DNA of 64,000 bases from Nitratireductor alexandrii (GTDB taxonomy: Bacteria; Pseudomonadota; Alphaproteobacteria; Rhizobiales; Rhizobiaceae). Positions 8,704 to 17,248 of the stretch are shown here, one piece after another (position 1 is the first letter of the stretch; every line of letters starts with the position of its first letter). Below the pieces are notes generated by a model that saw only the letters and a program-made list of their open reading frames with translations, was not told where the DNA came from and searched no databases. Both the position numbers and the translations under genes were made by a program. The DNA is taken from the NCBI RefSeq assembly GCF_004000215.1, contig NZ_RBVY01000005.1:186001-250000 (forward strand). Direction: 5' to 3'.

Positions 8704-9143
8704 CGCCGGACCGGAAAACGCCCGGCCGAAACCGCGCCGGCCTGGCGCGCGAGATCATACCCCCGACCAACGGACCACCCGCTCAAGCGGCGCGACACGA
8801 TCGCGCTGGTCTCGAAAGCGCCGGATTCCACATCTATCCGATCGGTCGCAGCCGGCGTCTTGCGTTTGTGTCGGTGGCCGTCCACCCGCCCGCAACGGGT
8901 GTTGGGGCAGGCGCGCCGGCGTCGGTCGCGGTTTGCGGCACGGCGGCGAGCTGCGGGGGATTTTCCCGCGCCACGGCGCGCGACGCGACTTTTTCGGATC
9001 GAGCCGTTAAGGACAGGCTGTTGACTGGTTTGCACGGCCGCGATTTGCGGCAGCGTCACAATGGGTTAACCGCTCGCGGCCTATACTGGCCGGCGAGGCC
9101 TGGACTGGGACGACGGTGAAGGCGACACGGACAAAAACGGAAC
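8704..9143. other. Intergenic stretch without a supported gene
   Basis: About 440 bases between the DUF1638 gene and exoD. Open frames here are short, have Arg/Pro-rich compositions typical of non-coding frames in GC-rich DNA, and lack ribosome sites. A TATACT element near 9080 could be a -10 box for exoD, but no convincing -35 is at the right spacing. I see no RNA gene or terminator. Confidence 0.5.
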
Positions 9144-9809
9144 ATGGACACCTTTAGCGACATGGCGGTGGAACCGCGGCCCGTGCGCCGCAGACGCCCG
9201 CGCCGGCTGTCGGAGGTCTTTGCCCGGCTCGCGGCGGAAGCCGACGGCCCCGTCACCATCGGCCAGATACGCGACGCGCTCGGCGACCGTTCCTTTGCCG
9301 CCCTGCTGGTTTTCTTCGCCGCCTTCAACCTGCTGCCGCTGCCGCCTGGCGCCTCGGTGTTCCTGGGCGCGCCGCTGATCATCGTGTCGGCGCAGATGGT
9401 GGCCGGCAGCAGCACCGCCTGGCTGCCGCGTTTTTTGATGCGCAAATCGCTGAGCCAGGCGCAGTTTCGGGCCCTGTCGGAGCGACTGATACCGCGCATG
9501 GTGCGACTCGAGACCCTGATCCGGCCGCGTTACTGGCCGTTCTGGCGCCGTCGGGGCGACCGCGTGATCGGCGTGATCGCGCTGATCCTGGCGATCGCCG
9601 TCGTGTTGCCGGTGCCGCTCGGCAACTGGCTGCCCGCCTTCGCCACCGCGCTCGTCGGGCTGGCCATGTCGGAGCGCGACGGCATTCTGTTCGCGATCGC
9701 CGTCATTGTCGGCATCGCCTCTTTGATCGTGATCGCGCTGGTCATCGCCTCGGCCGGCGCCGTTTTGCACCTGGTCTTCGCCCAGGCCGGGTCGGCGGGC
9801 TGGTGGTGA
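9144..9809 (+). CDS. exoD: ExoD-family exopolysaccharide synthesis membrane protein
   Basis: The 221-residue protein matches ExoD: a basic N-terminus (VRRRRPRRLSEVFARL), the regulatory-looking GPVTIGQIRDALGDRSF segment, and about four hydrophobic helices including FNLLPLPPGASVFLGAPL and VIGVIALILAIAVVLP. ExoD of Sinorhizobium meliloti affects exopolysaccharide production and alkali tolerance; the mechanism is not defined. The ATG at 9144 has only a weak AACGGA upstream. It interrupts the corrinoid-folate gene set without an obvious functional tie, so it may simply be a neighbour. Confidence 0.85.
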   Translation: MDTFSDMAVEPRPVRRRRPRRLSEVFARLAAEADGPVTIGQIRDALGDRSFAALLVFFAAFNLLPLPPGASVFLGAPLIIVSAQMVAGSSTAWLPRFLMRKSLSQAQFRALSERLIPRMVRLETLIRPRYWPFWRRRGDRVIGVIALILAIAVVLPVPLGNWLPAFATALVGLAMSERDGILFAIAVIVGIASLIVIALVIASAGAVLHLVFAQAGSAGWW

Positions 9810-9974
9810 GTTAGCCGCCCCGGCGCCTGGCACGGAGCGCCGGGCCCGCACCGCCCCGACCACGCCCCCGCCCTGCAGCGACGTCGCATTTGAATGGCCA
9901 GGCGTCGTCTCATAACAAGCGGCGCCCGAAGCGTTGCGGCAATGCTCCGCCAGTACCATTGCGGAGTCGGGCCG

Positions 9975-10277
9975 ATGGCTGACCTGATCGTCGTTTACTG
10001 GCGGGATATTCCGGCTCAGGTGATTGTCCGGAAGGGCCGGGCCAATGCCAAGCGAGAATTGCCGACCCGCTTCACCGAAGCCATCGACATGGCCGCCATG
10101 CGCTCGGGCGCGGCCGACACCGACGCCTATCTCGCCGAATGGCGCAAGGCCGACCCCGTCAGCGTCGGCGACGATCTGGAGGCCGAGGCCGACAAGGCAG
10201 CCGCCGCCCTCGAGGCCGATTACGACAAGCCGCGCCTCGTCGCGCTCGCCAAGCAGGGAGGGCGCGCCGATGGCTGA
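9975..10277 (+). CDS. Virulence_fact-family small protein of the methyl-transfer cluster
   Basis: A 100-residue protein resembling the Pfam 'Virulence factor' family, with IVVYWRDIPAQVIVRKGR and LPTRFTEAIDMAAMRS as conserved blocks. The ATG at 9975 follows GGAG by 9 bases; an upstream TTG in the frame would add a non-conserved leader. It overlaps the MetV-like gene by 8 bases, so the two are translationally coupled. The family name comes from a plant pathogen context and says little about function; recurrent linkage to MetV/MetF genes suggests it is a subunit or maturation factor for the folate branch. That role is inference. Confidence 0.75.
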   Translation: MADLIVVYWRDIPAQVIVRKGRANAKRELPTRFTEAIDMAAMRSGAADTDAYLAEWRKADPVSVGDDLEAEADKAAAALEADYDKPRLVALAKQGGRADG

Positions 10278-10857
10278 ACACACGGCAAAGGTCACGCTCG
10301 CCACCCGCATCCGCAAGGCCGCCGCCCGCAAGGACTATCGTCCCGCCGATGTGTCGCCGCAGCGCCGGGTGCAGCGGCGCTATTCCATGCGGCTGTGGTC
10401 GGTGCGCCATGCCCGCTTTCTCGAGCGGCTCTACGATGTTTTCGCCGGCGCCTTCCTGCTGCTGCACCCGTTCTGGAAAGCGGTCGGCTACGCCCGCGCG
10501 GAAGCGCCGGTGAAGTTCGTCGAGAAGCGGGTCAAGGGCCTGTTGTTCGACTGCCGCATGTGCGGCCAGTGCGTGCTGTCGTCGACCGGCATGTCGTGCC
10601 CGATGAACTGCCCCAAGCAATTGCGCAACGGCCCCTGCGGCGGCGTGCGCGCCAACGGCCATTGCGAGGTCGAGCCCGACATGCCCTGCGTGTGGGTCAA
10701 GGCGTGGGAAGGCTCGCGCGCCATGGCCGGCGGCGATGCCATCCTGACCGTCCAGAAACCCGTCGACCAGTCCCTGCGCGAAACCTCGGCCTGGCTGCGG
10801 GTCACCGCCGAAACCGCTGCCGAGCGCGCGCGGGACCGCGCGGGAGAAGCGGCATGA
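10270..10857 (+). CDS. metV: MetV-like protein (MTHFR C-terminal family, Cys-rich)
   Basis: This 195-residue protein carries the 'MTHFR C-terminal' domain that in acetogens forms MetV, the iron-sulfur/zinc partner of MetF. Eight cysteines cluster between residues 95 and 140 (FDCRMCGQCVLSSTGMSC, NCPK, GPCGG, GHCEVEPDMPC), enough for a [4Fe-4S] cluster plus another metal. A helical, weakly hydrophobic segment (residues 56-70) precedes them. GGGAGG lies 7 bases before the ATG at 10270, and the stop overlaps the metF start as ATGA. The pair therefore looks like a MetVF-type methylenetetrahydrofolate reductase. The electron acceptor in this organism is unknown. Confidence 0.85.
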   Translation: MAEHTAKVTLATRIRKAAARKDYRPADVSPQRRVQRRYSMRLWSVRHARFLERLYDVFAGAFLLLHPFWKAVGYARAEAPVKFVEKRVKGLLFDCRMCGQCVLSSTGMSCPMNCPKQLRNGPCGGVRANGHCEVEPDMPCVWVKAWEGSRAMAGGDAILTVQKPVDQSLRETSAWLRVTAETAAERARDRAGEAA

Positions 10858-11957
10858 GCACGCACCGCCCCGTCCAACCCGACGAGAATCCGGCCGGCAT
10901 CGACCTGCCGCTCGACCCGCTGCCCGGCCATTCCTCGCTCGGCCGGCTCGAACGCGTCCTCAGGCGCGGCGAATTCGCCGTTACCGCCGAGCTCAACCCG
11001 CCCGACAGCGCCAACCCGTACGAGGTCTACGAGCGCGCGGCGATTTTCGACGGCTGGGTCGACGGCATCAATGCCGTCGATGCGTCCGGCGCCAACTGCC
11101 ATATGTCCTCGGTCGGCATCTGCGCGCTTTTGACCCGTATGGGTTACACGACCATCTTGCAGATTTCGTGCCGGGACCGGAACCGCATCGCCATCCAGGG
11201 CGATGTGCTGGGTGCGGCCGCAATGGGGGTGTGCAACGTTCTGTGCCTGACCGGCGACGGGGTGCAGGCCGGCGACCAGCCGGGCGCCAAGCCGGTCTTC
11301 GACCTCGACTGCATGTCGCTCTTGGAGACCGTGCGCATCATGCGCGACAAGGCGAAATTCCTCTCCGGTCGCAAGCTGACCGCGCCGCCGGCCATGTTTT
11401 TGGGCGCGGCAATCAACCCCTTCGCCCCACCGCACGATTTTCGCGCGCACCGGCTCGCCAAGAAGGTCGCCGCCGGCGCCCAGTTCGTGCAGAGCCAATA
11501 TTGCTACGACGTCCCGATGTTTCGCGACTACATGCAAAAGGTCGGCGATCTCGGCCTTCTCGACGAGGTGTTCGTGCTGTGCGGCGTCGGCCCGCTGGCG
11601 TCCGCGCGCACTGCGCGCTGGATGCGCGCCAACGTACCGGGCGTGCACATTCCCGATCACATCATCGCGCGTCTGGAAGGCGCCGCCGACCAGAAGGCGG
11701 AAGGCAAGCGGCTGTGCATCGACATCATCAACGAGGTCAAGGAGATCAAGGGCGTGTCCGGGATCCACGTCATGGCGTACCGGCAGGAAGAGTTCGTGGC
11801 CGAAATCGTGCACGAATCGGGCGTTCTCAAGAGCCGCAAGCCGTGGAAGCGCGAAGCCCGCGCCGACGATGTGATTGTGGCCGAGCGGCTTGAGCATCTC
11901 CTGCATGACGAAGGCGGCGAAACCCCGCAACAAATCGTGAAAGAGGCTGCCAACTGA
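10854..11957 (+). CDS. metF: Methylenetetrahydrofolate reductase (MetF family)
   Basis: A 367-residue TIM-barrel flavoprotein family member interconverting methyl- and methylene-tetrahydrofolate. Recognisable pieces are AVTAELNPPDSANP (catalytic Glu region), NVLCLTGDGVQAGDQPGAK and GAQFVQSQYCYD (substrate-binding barrel end). The usual biosynthetic form in proteobacteria is about 300 residues and stands near metE/H; this one is longer, overlaps a MetV-like gene by ATGA and sits before a methyltetrahydrofolate:corrinoid methyltransferase. The context argues that it runs in the oxidative direction, disposing of methyl groups collected by the corrinoid protein. The direction is inference; the enzyme family is clear. 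Confidence 0.9.
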   Translation: MSTHRPVQPDENPAGIDLPLDPLPGHSSLGRLERVLRRGEFAVTAELNPPDSANPYEVYERAAIFDGWVDGINAVDASGANCHMSSVGICALLTRMGYTTILQISCRDRNRIAIQGDVLGAAAMGVCNVLCLTGDGVQAGDQPGAKPVFDLDCMSLLETVRIMRDKAKFLSGRKLTAPPAMFLGAAINPFAPPHDFRAHRLAKKVAAGAQFVQSQYCYDVPMFRDYMQKVGDLGLLDEVFVLCGVGPLASARTARWMRANVPGVHIPDHIIARLEGAADQKAEGKRLCIDIINEVKEIKGVSGIHVMAYRQEEFVAEIVHESGVLKSRKPWKREARADDVIVAERLEHLLHDEGGETPQQIVKEAAN

Positions 11958-12018
11958 TGGCGCCGACTCAACCAGCAACCCAATCGGCACGGCCCCGGCC
12001 GTACCCCCGGAGACAAGC

Positions 12019-12987
12019 ATGACCCGCACCATCGTCGCTTCGGCACGCAAGGAAATCGTCATCGGCTTCGACCAGCCGTTCTGCGTTATCGGCGAGCGCA
12101 TCAATCCGACCGGACGCAAGAAACTGGCGGCCGAGATGGTCGAGGGCAATTTCGACACGGTGCGCAGCGACGCCCGCGCCCAGGTCGCCGCCGGCGCGAC
12201 CATGCTCGACGTCAATGCCGGCGTCACCGCCGTCGACCCCAACGCCACCGAGCCGGCGCTGCTGGTCCAGACCCTTGAGATCGTCCAGGATCTCGTCGAC
12301 GTGCCGCTGTCGATCGACAGTTCCGTGACCGCCGCGATCGAGGCCGCGCTCCAGGTCGCCAAGGGCCGGCCGCTGGTCAATTCCGTTACCGGCGAGGAGG
12401 AAAAGCTCGAGGCGATCCTGCCGCTGGTCAAGAAATACGACGTGCCGGTGGTGGCGATCTCCAATGACGAAACCGGCATTTCCATGGATCCCGACGTGCG
12501 TTTCGCCGTCGCCAAGAAAATCGTCGAGCGCGCCATGGATCACGGCATCAAGGCCGAGGACGTCGTCGTCGACCCGCTGGTCATGCCGATCGGGGCGCTC
12601 GGCGACGCCGGCCGGCAGGTTTTCGCCTTGCTGCGCCGGCTGCGCGAGGAACTGAAGGTCAACACCACCTGCGGCCTGTCCAACATCTCCTTCGGCCTGC
12701 CGCATCGTCACGGCATCAACGCCGCCTTCATCCCCATGGTGATCGGCGCCGGCATGACCTCGGCGATCATGAACCCCTGCCGGCCGCAGGAGATGGAGGC
12801 CGTGCGCGGCGCCAACGTGCTGGCCGGCACCGACAGGGACTGCGCCACCTGGATCAGGACCTACAAGGACTACAAACCCGCCGAGGGCGGCAACGCGGCC
12901 GCCGCACCGGCCGGCGGCGGCGAAGGCGCCGCTTCGGGCGGCCGGCGCCGCGGCGGGCGCGAGGCGCGCATGGGTGCGCGGGGATAG
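12019..12987 (+). CDS. Methyltetrahydrofolate:corrinoid methyltransferase (pterin-binding, AcsE/MtgA-like)
   Basis: This 322-residue pterin-binding barrel resembles MeTr/AcsE and MtgA, which transfer methyl between corrinoid protein and tetrahydrofolate. Landmarks are VIGERINPTGRKKL at the N-terminus, ATMLDVNAG, VPLSIDSS, VNSVTGEEEK and TTCGLSNISFGLP. The ATG at 12019 follows GGAG by about 6 bases. The last 35 residues form an Ala/Gly/Arg-rich tail (GGRRRGGREARMGARG) absent from acetogen enzymes, reminiscent of the Arg-rich start of the neighbouring MttB. It most likely moves the methyl from the corrinoid protein of this locus to tetrahydrofolate, feeding MetF. Confidence 0.92.
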   Translation: MTRTIVASARKEIVIGFDQPFCVIGERINPTGRKKLAAEMVEGNFDTVRSDARAQVAAGATMLDVNAGVTAVDPNATEPALLVQTLEIVQDLVDVPLSIDSSVTAAIEAALQVAKGRPLVNSVTGEEEKLEAILPLVKKYDVPVVAISNDETGISMDPDVRFAVAKKIVERAMDHGIKAEDVVVDPLVMPIGALGDAGRQVFALLRRLREELKVNTTCGLSNISFGLPHRHGINAAFIPMVIGAGMTSAIMNPCRPQEMEAVRGANVLAGTDRDCATWIRTYKDYKPAEGGNAAAAPAGGGEGAASGGRRRGGREARMGARG

Positions 12988-13150
12988 GAAGGCGCAGTCG
13001 CATGACCGCACACCCCGCAATATCGCATGCGCAACGTCACGCAGGCTTCGCCTTCGGCCCGACGGAAATGATCGCGCTGTCGGAGCGCGGCGGCGGGCAT
13101 GGCATACGGTGTGAACCGGTGATCCCGAGTCGCGCCTTGAACACGGATCG

Positions 13151-15226
13151 ATGCTCATGAACCCGCCGCCAAACCTCACGGATCCGCTGGTGCTGTTCAT
13201 GCCGTCCGGCAAGCGCGGGCGGTTCCCCAAGGGCACGCCGATCCTCGACGCCGCACGCGAGCTCGGCGTCTATGTCGAGAGCGTGTGCGGCGGTCGCGCC
13301 ACCTGCGGCCGCTGCCAGATCGAGGTGCAGGAAGGTCAGTTCGCCAAGCACAAGATCGTCTCCTCGCTCGACAACATATCCGCCATGGGCGGCAAGGAGC
13401 GCCGCTACGCGGAAAAACGCGGCCTGGCCGACGGCCGCCGCCTGTCATGCTCGGCCACCATCGAGGGCGACCTGGTCGTCGACGTGCCCCAGGATACGGT
13501 CATCAACGCCCAGGTGGTGCGCAAGTCGCCGATCGAGCGCACCATCGAGCGAAACCCGGCGGTGCAGCTTTGCTACGTCGAGGTCGACGAACCGGACATG
13601 CACAAGCCGCTCGGCGATCTCGACCGCTTGAAGGCGGTGCTGGAGCGCGACTGGGGCTGGGAGGACCTCTTGGTCTCCCAGCATATCATTCCGACCGTGC
13701 AGGCGACCCTGCGCAAGGGCAATTGGGGCGTGACGGCCGCCATCCACCAGGACCTGGAGTCCTCGCGTCCCACCATCATCGCGCTGTGGCCCGGTCTTCA
13801 CAACGAGGCCTACGGCATCGCCTGCGACATCGGCTCGACCACCATCGCCATGCATCTGGTGTCGCTCCTGTCGGGCCGCATCGCCGCCTCCTCGGGCACG
13901 TCGAACCCGCAGATCCGCTTCGGCGAGGACCTGATGAGCCGGGTCTCCTACGTGATGATGAACCCGGACGGGCGCGTGGCCATGACCAAGGCGGTGCGCG
14001 GCGCCGTCAACGCGTTGATCGAGAAGGTCTGCCGGGAGGGCGGCGTCGACCAGGACGACATTCTCGATGCGGTGTTCGTCGGCAATCCGATCATGCACCA
14101 TCTGTTCTTGGGCATCGACCCGACCGAACTGGGCCAGGCCCCGTTCGCGCTCGCCGTGTCGGGCGCCGTCCACAGCTGGGGCAGCGAGCTCGGCCTGGCG
14201 ATCAATTTCGGCGCGCGCGTCTACGTGCTGCCGTGTATCGCAGGCCATGTCGGGGCGGACGCGGCCGGCGCCGTCTTGTCCGAACAGCCGCACCATCAGG
14301 ACCGCATGATGCTGATGGTGGATGTCGGAACCAATGCCGAGATCGTTCTCGGCAACAGCCAGAGGGTGGTCGCCGCCTCCTCCCCGACCGGTCCCGCCTT
14401 CGAAGGGGCCGAAATCACCTCCGGGCAGCGCGCCGCCCCCGGCGCCATCGAGCGCGTGCGCATCGACAAGGATACGCTGGAGCCGCGTTTCACCATTATC
14501 GGCTCGGATCTGTGGTCCGACGACGCGGGTTTCGAGGCCGACGCAGCCCGGCTCGGCATCACCGGGATCTGCGGCTCCGCCATCATCGAGGTGGTGGCCG
14601 AAATGTATCTTGCCGGCATCATGTCCGAGGACGGCGTCATCAACGGCGCTCTGGCGGCAAAGAGCCCGCGCATCGTCGCTGACGGGCGAACCTGGTCCTA
14701 CGTGCTGCACGAGGGCAAGCAGCGCATTCTCATCACCCAGACCGACGTGCGCGCCGTCCAGCTCGCCAAGGCCGCTCTCTACGCCGGCATCCGCCTGTTG
14801 ATGGAAAAGCTCGGCATCGACCATGTCGACACGATCCGCTTCGCCGGCGCCTTCGGCTCCTTCATCGACCCCAAATACGCGATGGTGCTTGGCCTGATCC
14901 CCGATTGCGAGCTTTCCGAGGTCAAGGCGGTCGGCAACGCCGCCGGCACCGGCGCGCTGATGGCGCTGCTCAACCGCGACTATCGCCGCGAGATCGAGGA
15001 GGTGGTGCGGCGCATCGAAAAGATCGAAACCGCACTCGAGCCGCGGTTCCAGAACCACTTCATCCATGCCATGGCCCTGCCCAACAAGGTCGACCCCTTC
15101 CCCAAACTCGCCGCGCAGGTCGCGCTGCCGCCGAAAGCGGAGCCCGCCTCCGACGCCGAGCCCGGCCAGGTTACGCCGCGCCGGCGTTCGCGCGAGGAGC
15201 GCGCCGCGCGCCGTGTGCGCGGCTGA
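13151..15226 (+). CDS. RACE-type ATP-dependent corrinoid reductive activator (2Fe-2S, ASKHA)
   Basis: A 691-residue reductive activator of corrinoid enzymes, the class that returns accidentally oxidised Co(II) to Co(I) at the cost of ATP. The N-terminal plant-type [2Fe-2S] domain has Cys46, Cys52, Cys55 and Cys100 (VCGGRATCGRC, LSCSAT). A linker domain leads to the ASKHA nucleotide-binding part, with AYGIACDIGSTTIAMHL, MLMVDVGTNAEIVLG and the GAFGSFIDP block. The C-terminus ends in an Arg-rich tail. A second ATG lies two codons in. Activators of this kind are expected wherever Co(I) methyl transfer runs, and the requirement should be strongest in an aerobe. Confidence 0.92.
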   Translation: MLMNPPPNLTDPLVLFMPSGKRGRFPKGTPILDAARELGVYVESVCGGRATCGRCQIEVQEGQFAKHKIVSSLDNISAMGGKERRYAEKRGLADGRRLSCSATIEGDLVVDVPQDTVINAQVVRKSPIERTIERNPAVQLCYVEVDEPDMHKPLGDLDRLKAVLERDWGWEDLLVSQHIIPTVQATLRKGNWGVTAAIHQDLESSRPTIIALWPGLHNEAYGIACDIGSTTIAMHLVSLLSGRIAASSGTSNPQIRFGEDLMSRVSYVMMNPDGRVAMTKAVRGAVNALIEKVCREGGVDQDDILDAVFVGNPIMHHLFLGIDPTELGQAPFALAVSGAVHSWGSELGLAINFGARVYVLPCIAGHVGADAAGAVLSEQPHHQDRMMLMVDVGTNAEIVLGNSQRVVAASSPTGPAFEGAEITSGQRAAPGAIERVRIDKDTLEPRFTIIGSDLWSDDAGFEADAARLGITGICGSAIIEVVAEMYLAGIMSEDGVINGALAAKSPRIVADGRTWSYVLHEGKQRILITQTDVRAVQLAKAALYAGIRLLMEKLGIDHVDTIRFAGAFGSFIDPKYAMVLGLIPDCELSEVKAVGNAAGTGALMALLNRDYRREIEEVVRRIEKIETALEPRFQNHFIHAMALPNKVDPFPKLAAQVALPPKAEPASDAEPGQVTPRRRSREERAARRVRG

Positions 15227-15308
15227 GCGCCCTCTATAGCGATCGCCGCCGCGCTTGACGGCGACGCCCAGGCGTCATTCACTTCCGCACATATGAGCGG
15301 AGAACAAT

Positions 15309-16253
15309 ATGCCCAGCCTGAAAAGCCGCCTCGTCGCGCTGGTTCTCAAACATACCCGCAAGAAATCGTTCCGCTCGGCCGCGGCGCTGCACAAGCGCAT
15401 CGCCGCCGCACGCGAAACGGAGGATCACCGCCCGCCCCAGGCGATCCGCCAGAGGCTTGCGATCGAGACGCGACAGGTCGACGGCTTTCCCGTCTACGAG
15501 GTCGCCCCGCCAGCACCGCGCGGCGAAGGCCGGCTGGTCTATTTCCACGGCGGCGCCTATTGTTTCGAGATCACGCCGTTTCACTGGAACCTGATCGCCG
15601 AACTGGCCGAGCGGCTCGCGATCCGGATCACCGTGCCGATCTATCCGCTCGCCCCCGAGCACGACATTCACGCCATGTTCGGCATGGCAATGAGCCTCTA
15701 TCGGCAAATGCTGCAGCAAGTTCCGGCGCGCACGATCCTGTTTGCCGGCGATTCGGCCGGCGGCAACATGGCGCTGGTGCTGACCATGATGGCCGCGCGG
15801 GAGGGCCTGCCCCTGCCCGCCGCGCATCTTCTGATTTCGCCCGGCCTCGACATGACCATGACCAATCCGCAGGTCGAGGCGGCCGCCCGGCACGATCCCT
15901 GGCTCGACATCGCAGGCGGGCTGGAGGCGGTACGCCTTTATGCGGCCGGCCTCGACTTTGCCGACTGGCGCATCAGCCCGCTTTACGGCGATCTGTCGGT
16001 CCTGCCGCCAAGTCTCGTCTTTTCCGGCACGCGCGACCTGCTTTATCCCGACACGCGGGTTTTCGTCGACAAGGCCCGTCGCGCCGGCGTCGACATCGAC
16101 CTCGTCACCGGCGAAAAGATGTTCCATGTCTGGCCGCTGATCGACATGCCGGAAGCGCGCCGGGCCCGCGATCGCATGGTCGCCTTCCTGTCCAACCAGC
16201 TTGCGGCGCACCAGGCGGAACCGGCGCTGGTCAAAACCGCCCCGTCGTCTTGA
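15309..16253 (+). CDS. Alpha/beta hydrolase, hormone-sensitive lipase family
   Basis: A 314-residue esterase-like protein with the HSL-family oxyanion motif HGGAY, the nucleophile elbow GDSAGGN, an Asp in SGTRDLLYPDTR and the catalytic His in KMFHVWPL, giving a complete Ser-Asp-His triad. The ATG at 15309 follows GGAG by 6-7 bases. It overlaps the end of the convergent LysR gene by 23 bases. Family members hydrolyse short acyl esters; the natural substrate is unknown and neighbours give no strong clue. Confidence 0.88.
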   Translation: MPSLKSRLVALVLKHTRKKSFRSAAALHKRIAAARETEDHRPPQAIRQRLAIETRQVDGFPVYEVAPPAPRGEGRLVYFHGGAYCFEITPFHWNLIAELAERLAIRITVPIYPLAPEHDIHAMFGMAMSLYRQMLQQVPARTILFAGDSAGGNMALVLTMMAAREGLPLPAAHLLISPGLDMTMTNPQVEAAARHDPWLDIAGGLEAVRLYAAGLDFADWRISPLYGDLSVLPPSLVFSGTRDLLYPDTRVFVDKARRAGVDIDLVTGEKMFHVWPLIDMPEARRARDRMVAFLSNQLAAHQAEPALVKTAPSS

Positions 16254-17130
16254 ACGCCTCGAAGGTCGCGCGAATATGGTCGGCGGCCGCGCGCACCGGC
16301 GCGCTCGCCTCCGGCGCGATCATCATGGCGAGATTGTAGGCGTTGAGCTCGGGCATGCCGTCCTTGGGGCCGAGCGCCACCAGGTCGCCCCCGATGAAGG
16401 ACCGGGGCAGAGGCGCCACGGCAAGGTCGGCCAGGATCGCGGCGCGTTGGCCGGCCGTATGCGCGCTCATATAGGCAACGCGGTAATTGCGGCCCTGCGT
16501 GCTGAGCGCGTCGAGCGCATTGGCCCGCCAGATGCAACCTTCCTCCCACAGCGACACCGGCAGCGGCTCGCGCAGATGCGCCGAACCGCCGCGCGCACCG
16601 CCCCATACCACCGGCTCGGTCAGAAGAATTTCCGCCTCTTCCGGCGCCGTCTTCGCGCAACAGGTGATGATGATGATGTCGAGCTGGCGCTCGGCCATGC
16701 GCCGTTTCAGATTCACGCTCTGGTCGATCGTGACGTCGACGGCGATCGCCGGATGGGTTTCGGCAAACCGCCGCAGCACCGCAGGCAGCACCCGCTCGCC
16801 ATAGTCGTCCGGCGAGCCGAGACGTACCACGCCGGTAATGTCGGGGACGATGAATTTGGAAACCGCCTCGCGATTGATCGCCAGAAGCCGGCGCGCATAG
16901 CCGAGCAGCAACTCGCCATCATTGGTCAGGGTCACCGAGCGCGCATCCCGCGTGAAGACCGCGCGGCCGAGCGTCTCCTCGAGCTTCTTGATCTGCATGG
17001 ACACGGCCGATGGCGTGCGGAATACCGCGCTTGCCGCCATCGTGAAGCTGCCCGTCTCGGCGATCGCCACGAAGGTGCGCAGCACGTCCAGCTCGAGCAG
17101 CGGAAGGGGATGATTGAGGGGAGCGGTCAT
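16231..17130 (-). CDS. lsrB: LysR-family regulator, LsrB/VtlR type
   Basis: A 299-residue LysR regulator with an N-terminal winged helix-turn-helix (LRTFVAIAETGSFTMAASAV, SAVSMQIKKLEETLG) and a C-terminal effector domain. The start MTAPLNHPLPLLELDVLRTF strongly resembles LsrB/VtlR of Sinorhizobium, Agrobacterium and Brucella, regulators tied to oxidative stress, envelope polysaccharide and small DUF1127 proteins. Cys157, Cys158 and Cys199 lie in the effector domain; LsrB is reported to be redox-sensitive through cysteines, though I cannot align positions exactly. It is divergent from a cluster of small genes, one DUF1127-like, matching the VtlR regulon pattern. The assignment is from memory of the family, so moderately sure. 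Confidence 0.75.
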   Translation of the reverse strand: MTAPLNHPLPLLELDVLRTFVAIAETGSFTMAASAVFRTPSAVSMQIKKLEETLGRAVFTRDARSVTLTNDGELLLGYARRLLAINREAVSKFIVPDITGVVRLGSPDDYGERVLPAVLRRFAETHPAIAVDVTIDQSVNLKRRMAERQLDIIIITCCAKTAPEEAEILLTEPVVWGGARGGSAHLREPLPVSLWEEGCIWRANALDALSTQGRNYRVAYMSAHTAGQRAAILADLAVAPLPRSFIGGDLVALGPKDGMPELNAYNLAMMIAPEASAPVRAAADHIRATFEAFKTTGRF

Positions 17131-17160
17131 GACATCTTTCAGTTTTATTGAACCAATGCC

Positions 17161-17184
17161 TCACTTCATTTCGTTTGAGTGAAG
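17161..17184. promoter_or_regulatory. LysR-type dyad between lsrB and the small-gene cluster
   Basis: Two interleaved inverted repeats are visible: TCACT-N12-AGTGA (17161-17182) and CTTCA-N11-TGAAG (17164-17184). The second has the T-N11-A shape of LysR boxes. It lies 31 bases upstream of the regulator start and about 65 upstream of the first small gene, where autoregulation and divergent control would be expected. Confidence 0.5.
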
Positions 17185-17248
17185 CGAAAAACGTTCCCAT
17201 AGTCAAGTTCGAAACCGGCAGGAGCCGCCGGAACGAAGGAGACGAACA

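Noticed and set aside
8868-9119. 83-residue frame in the gap before exoD
   Set aside because: Low-complexity Ala/Gly/Arg content, no ribosome site, no conserved motif.
10488-12536. 682-residue minus-strand frame across metV, metF and the methyltransferase
   Set aside because: Spans several well-supported genes on the other strand and has no recognisable motif or start site.
12902-12986. Gly/Ala/Arg-rich end of the methyltransferase as a frameshift artefact
   Set aside because: The frame runs cleanly to a stop, and a similar Arg/Gly/Ala-rich stretch is present on MttB of the same locus, so it is probably real.
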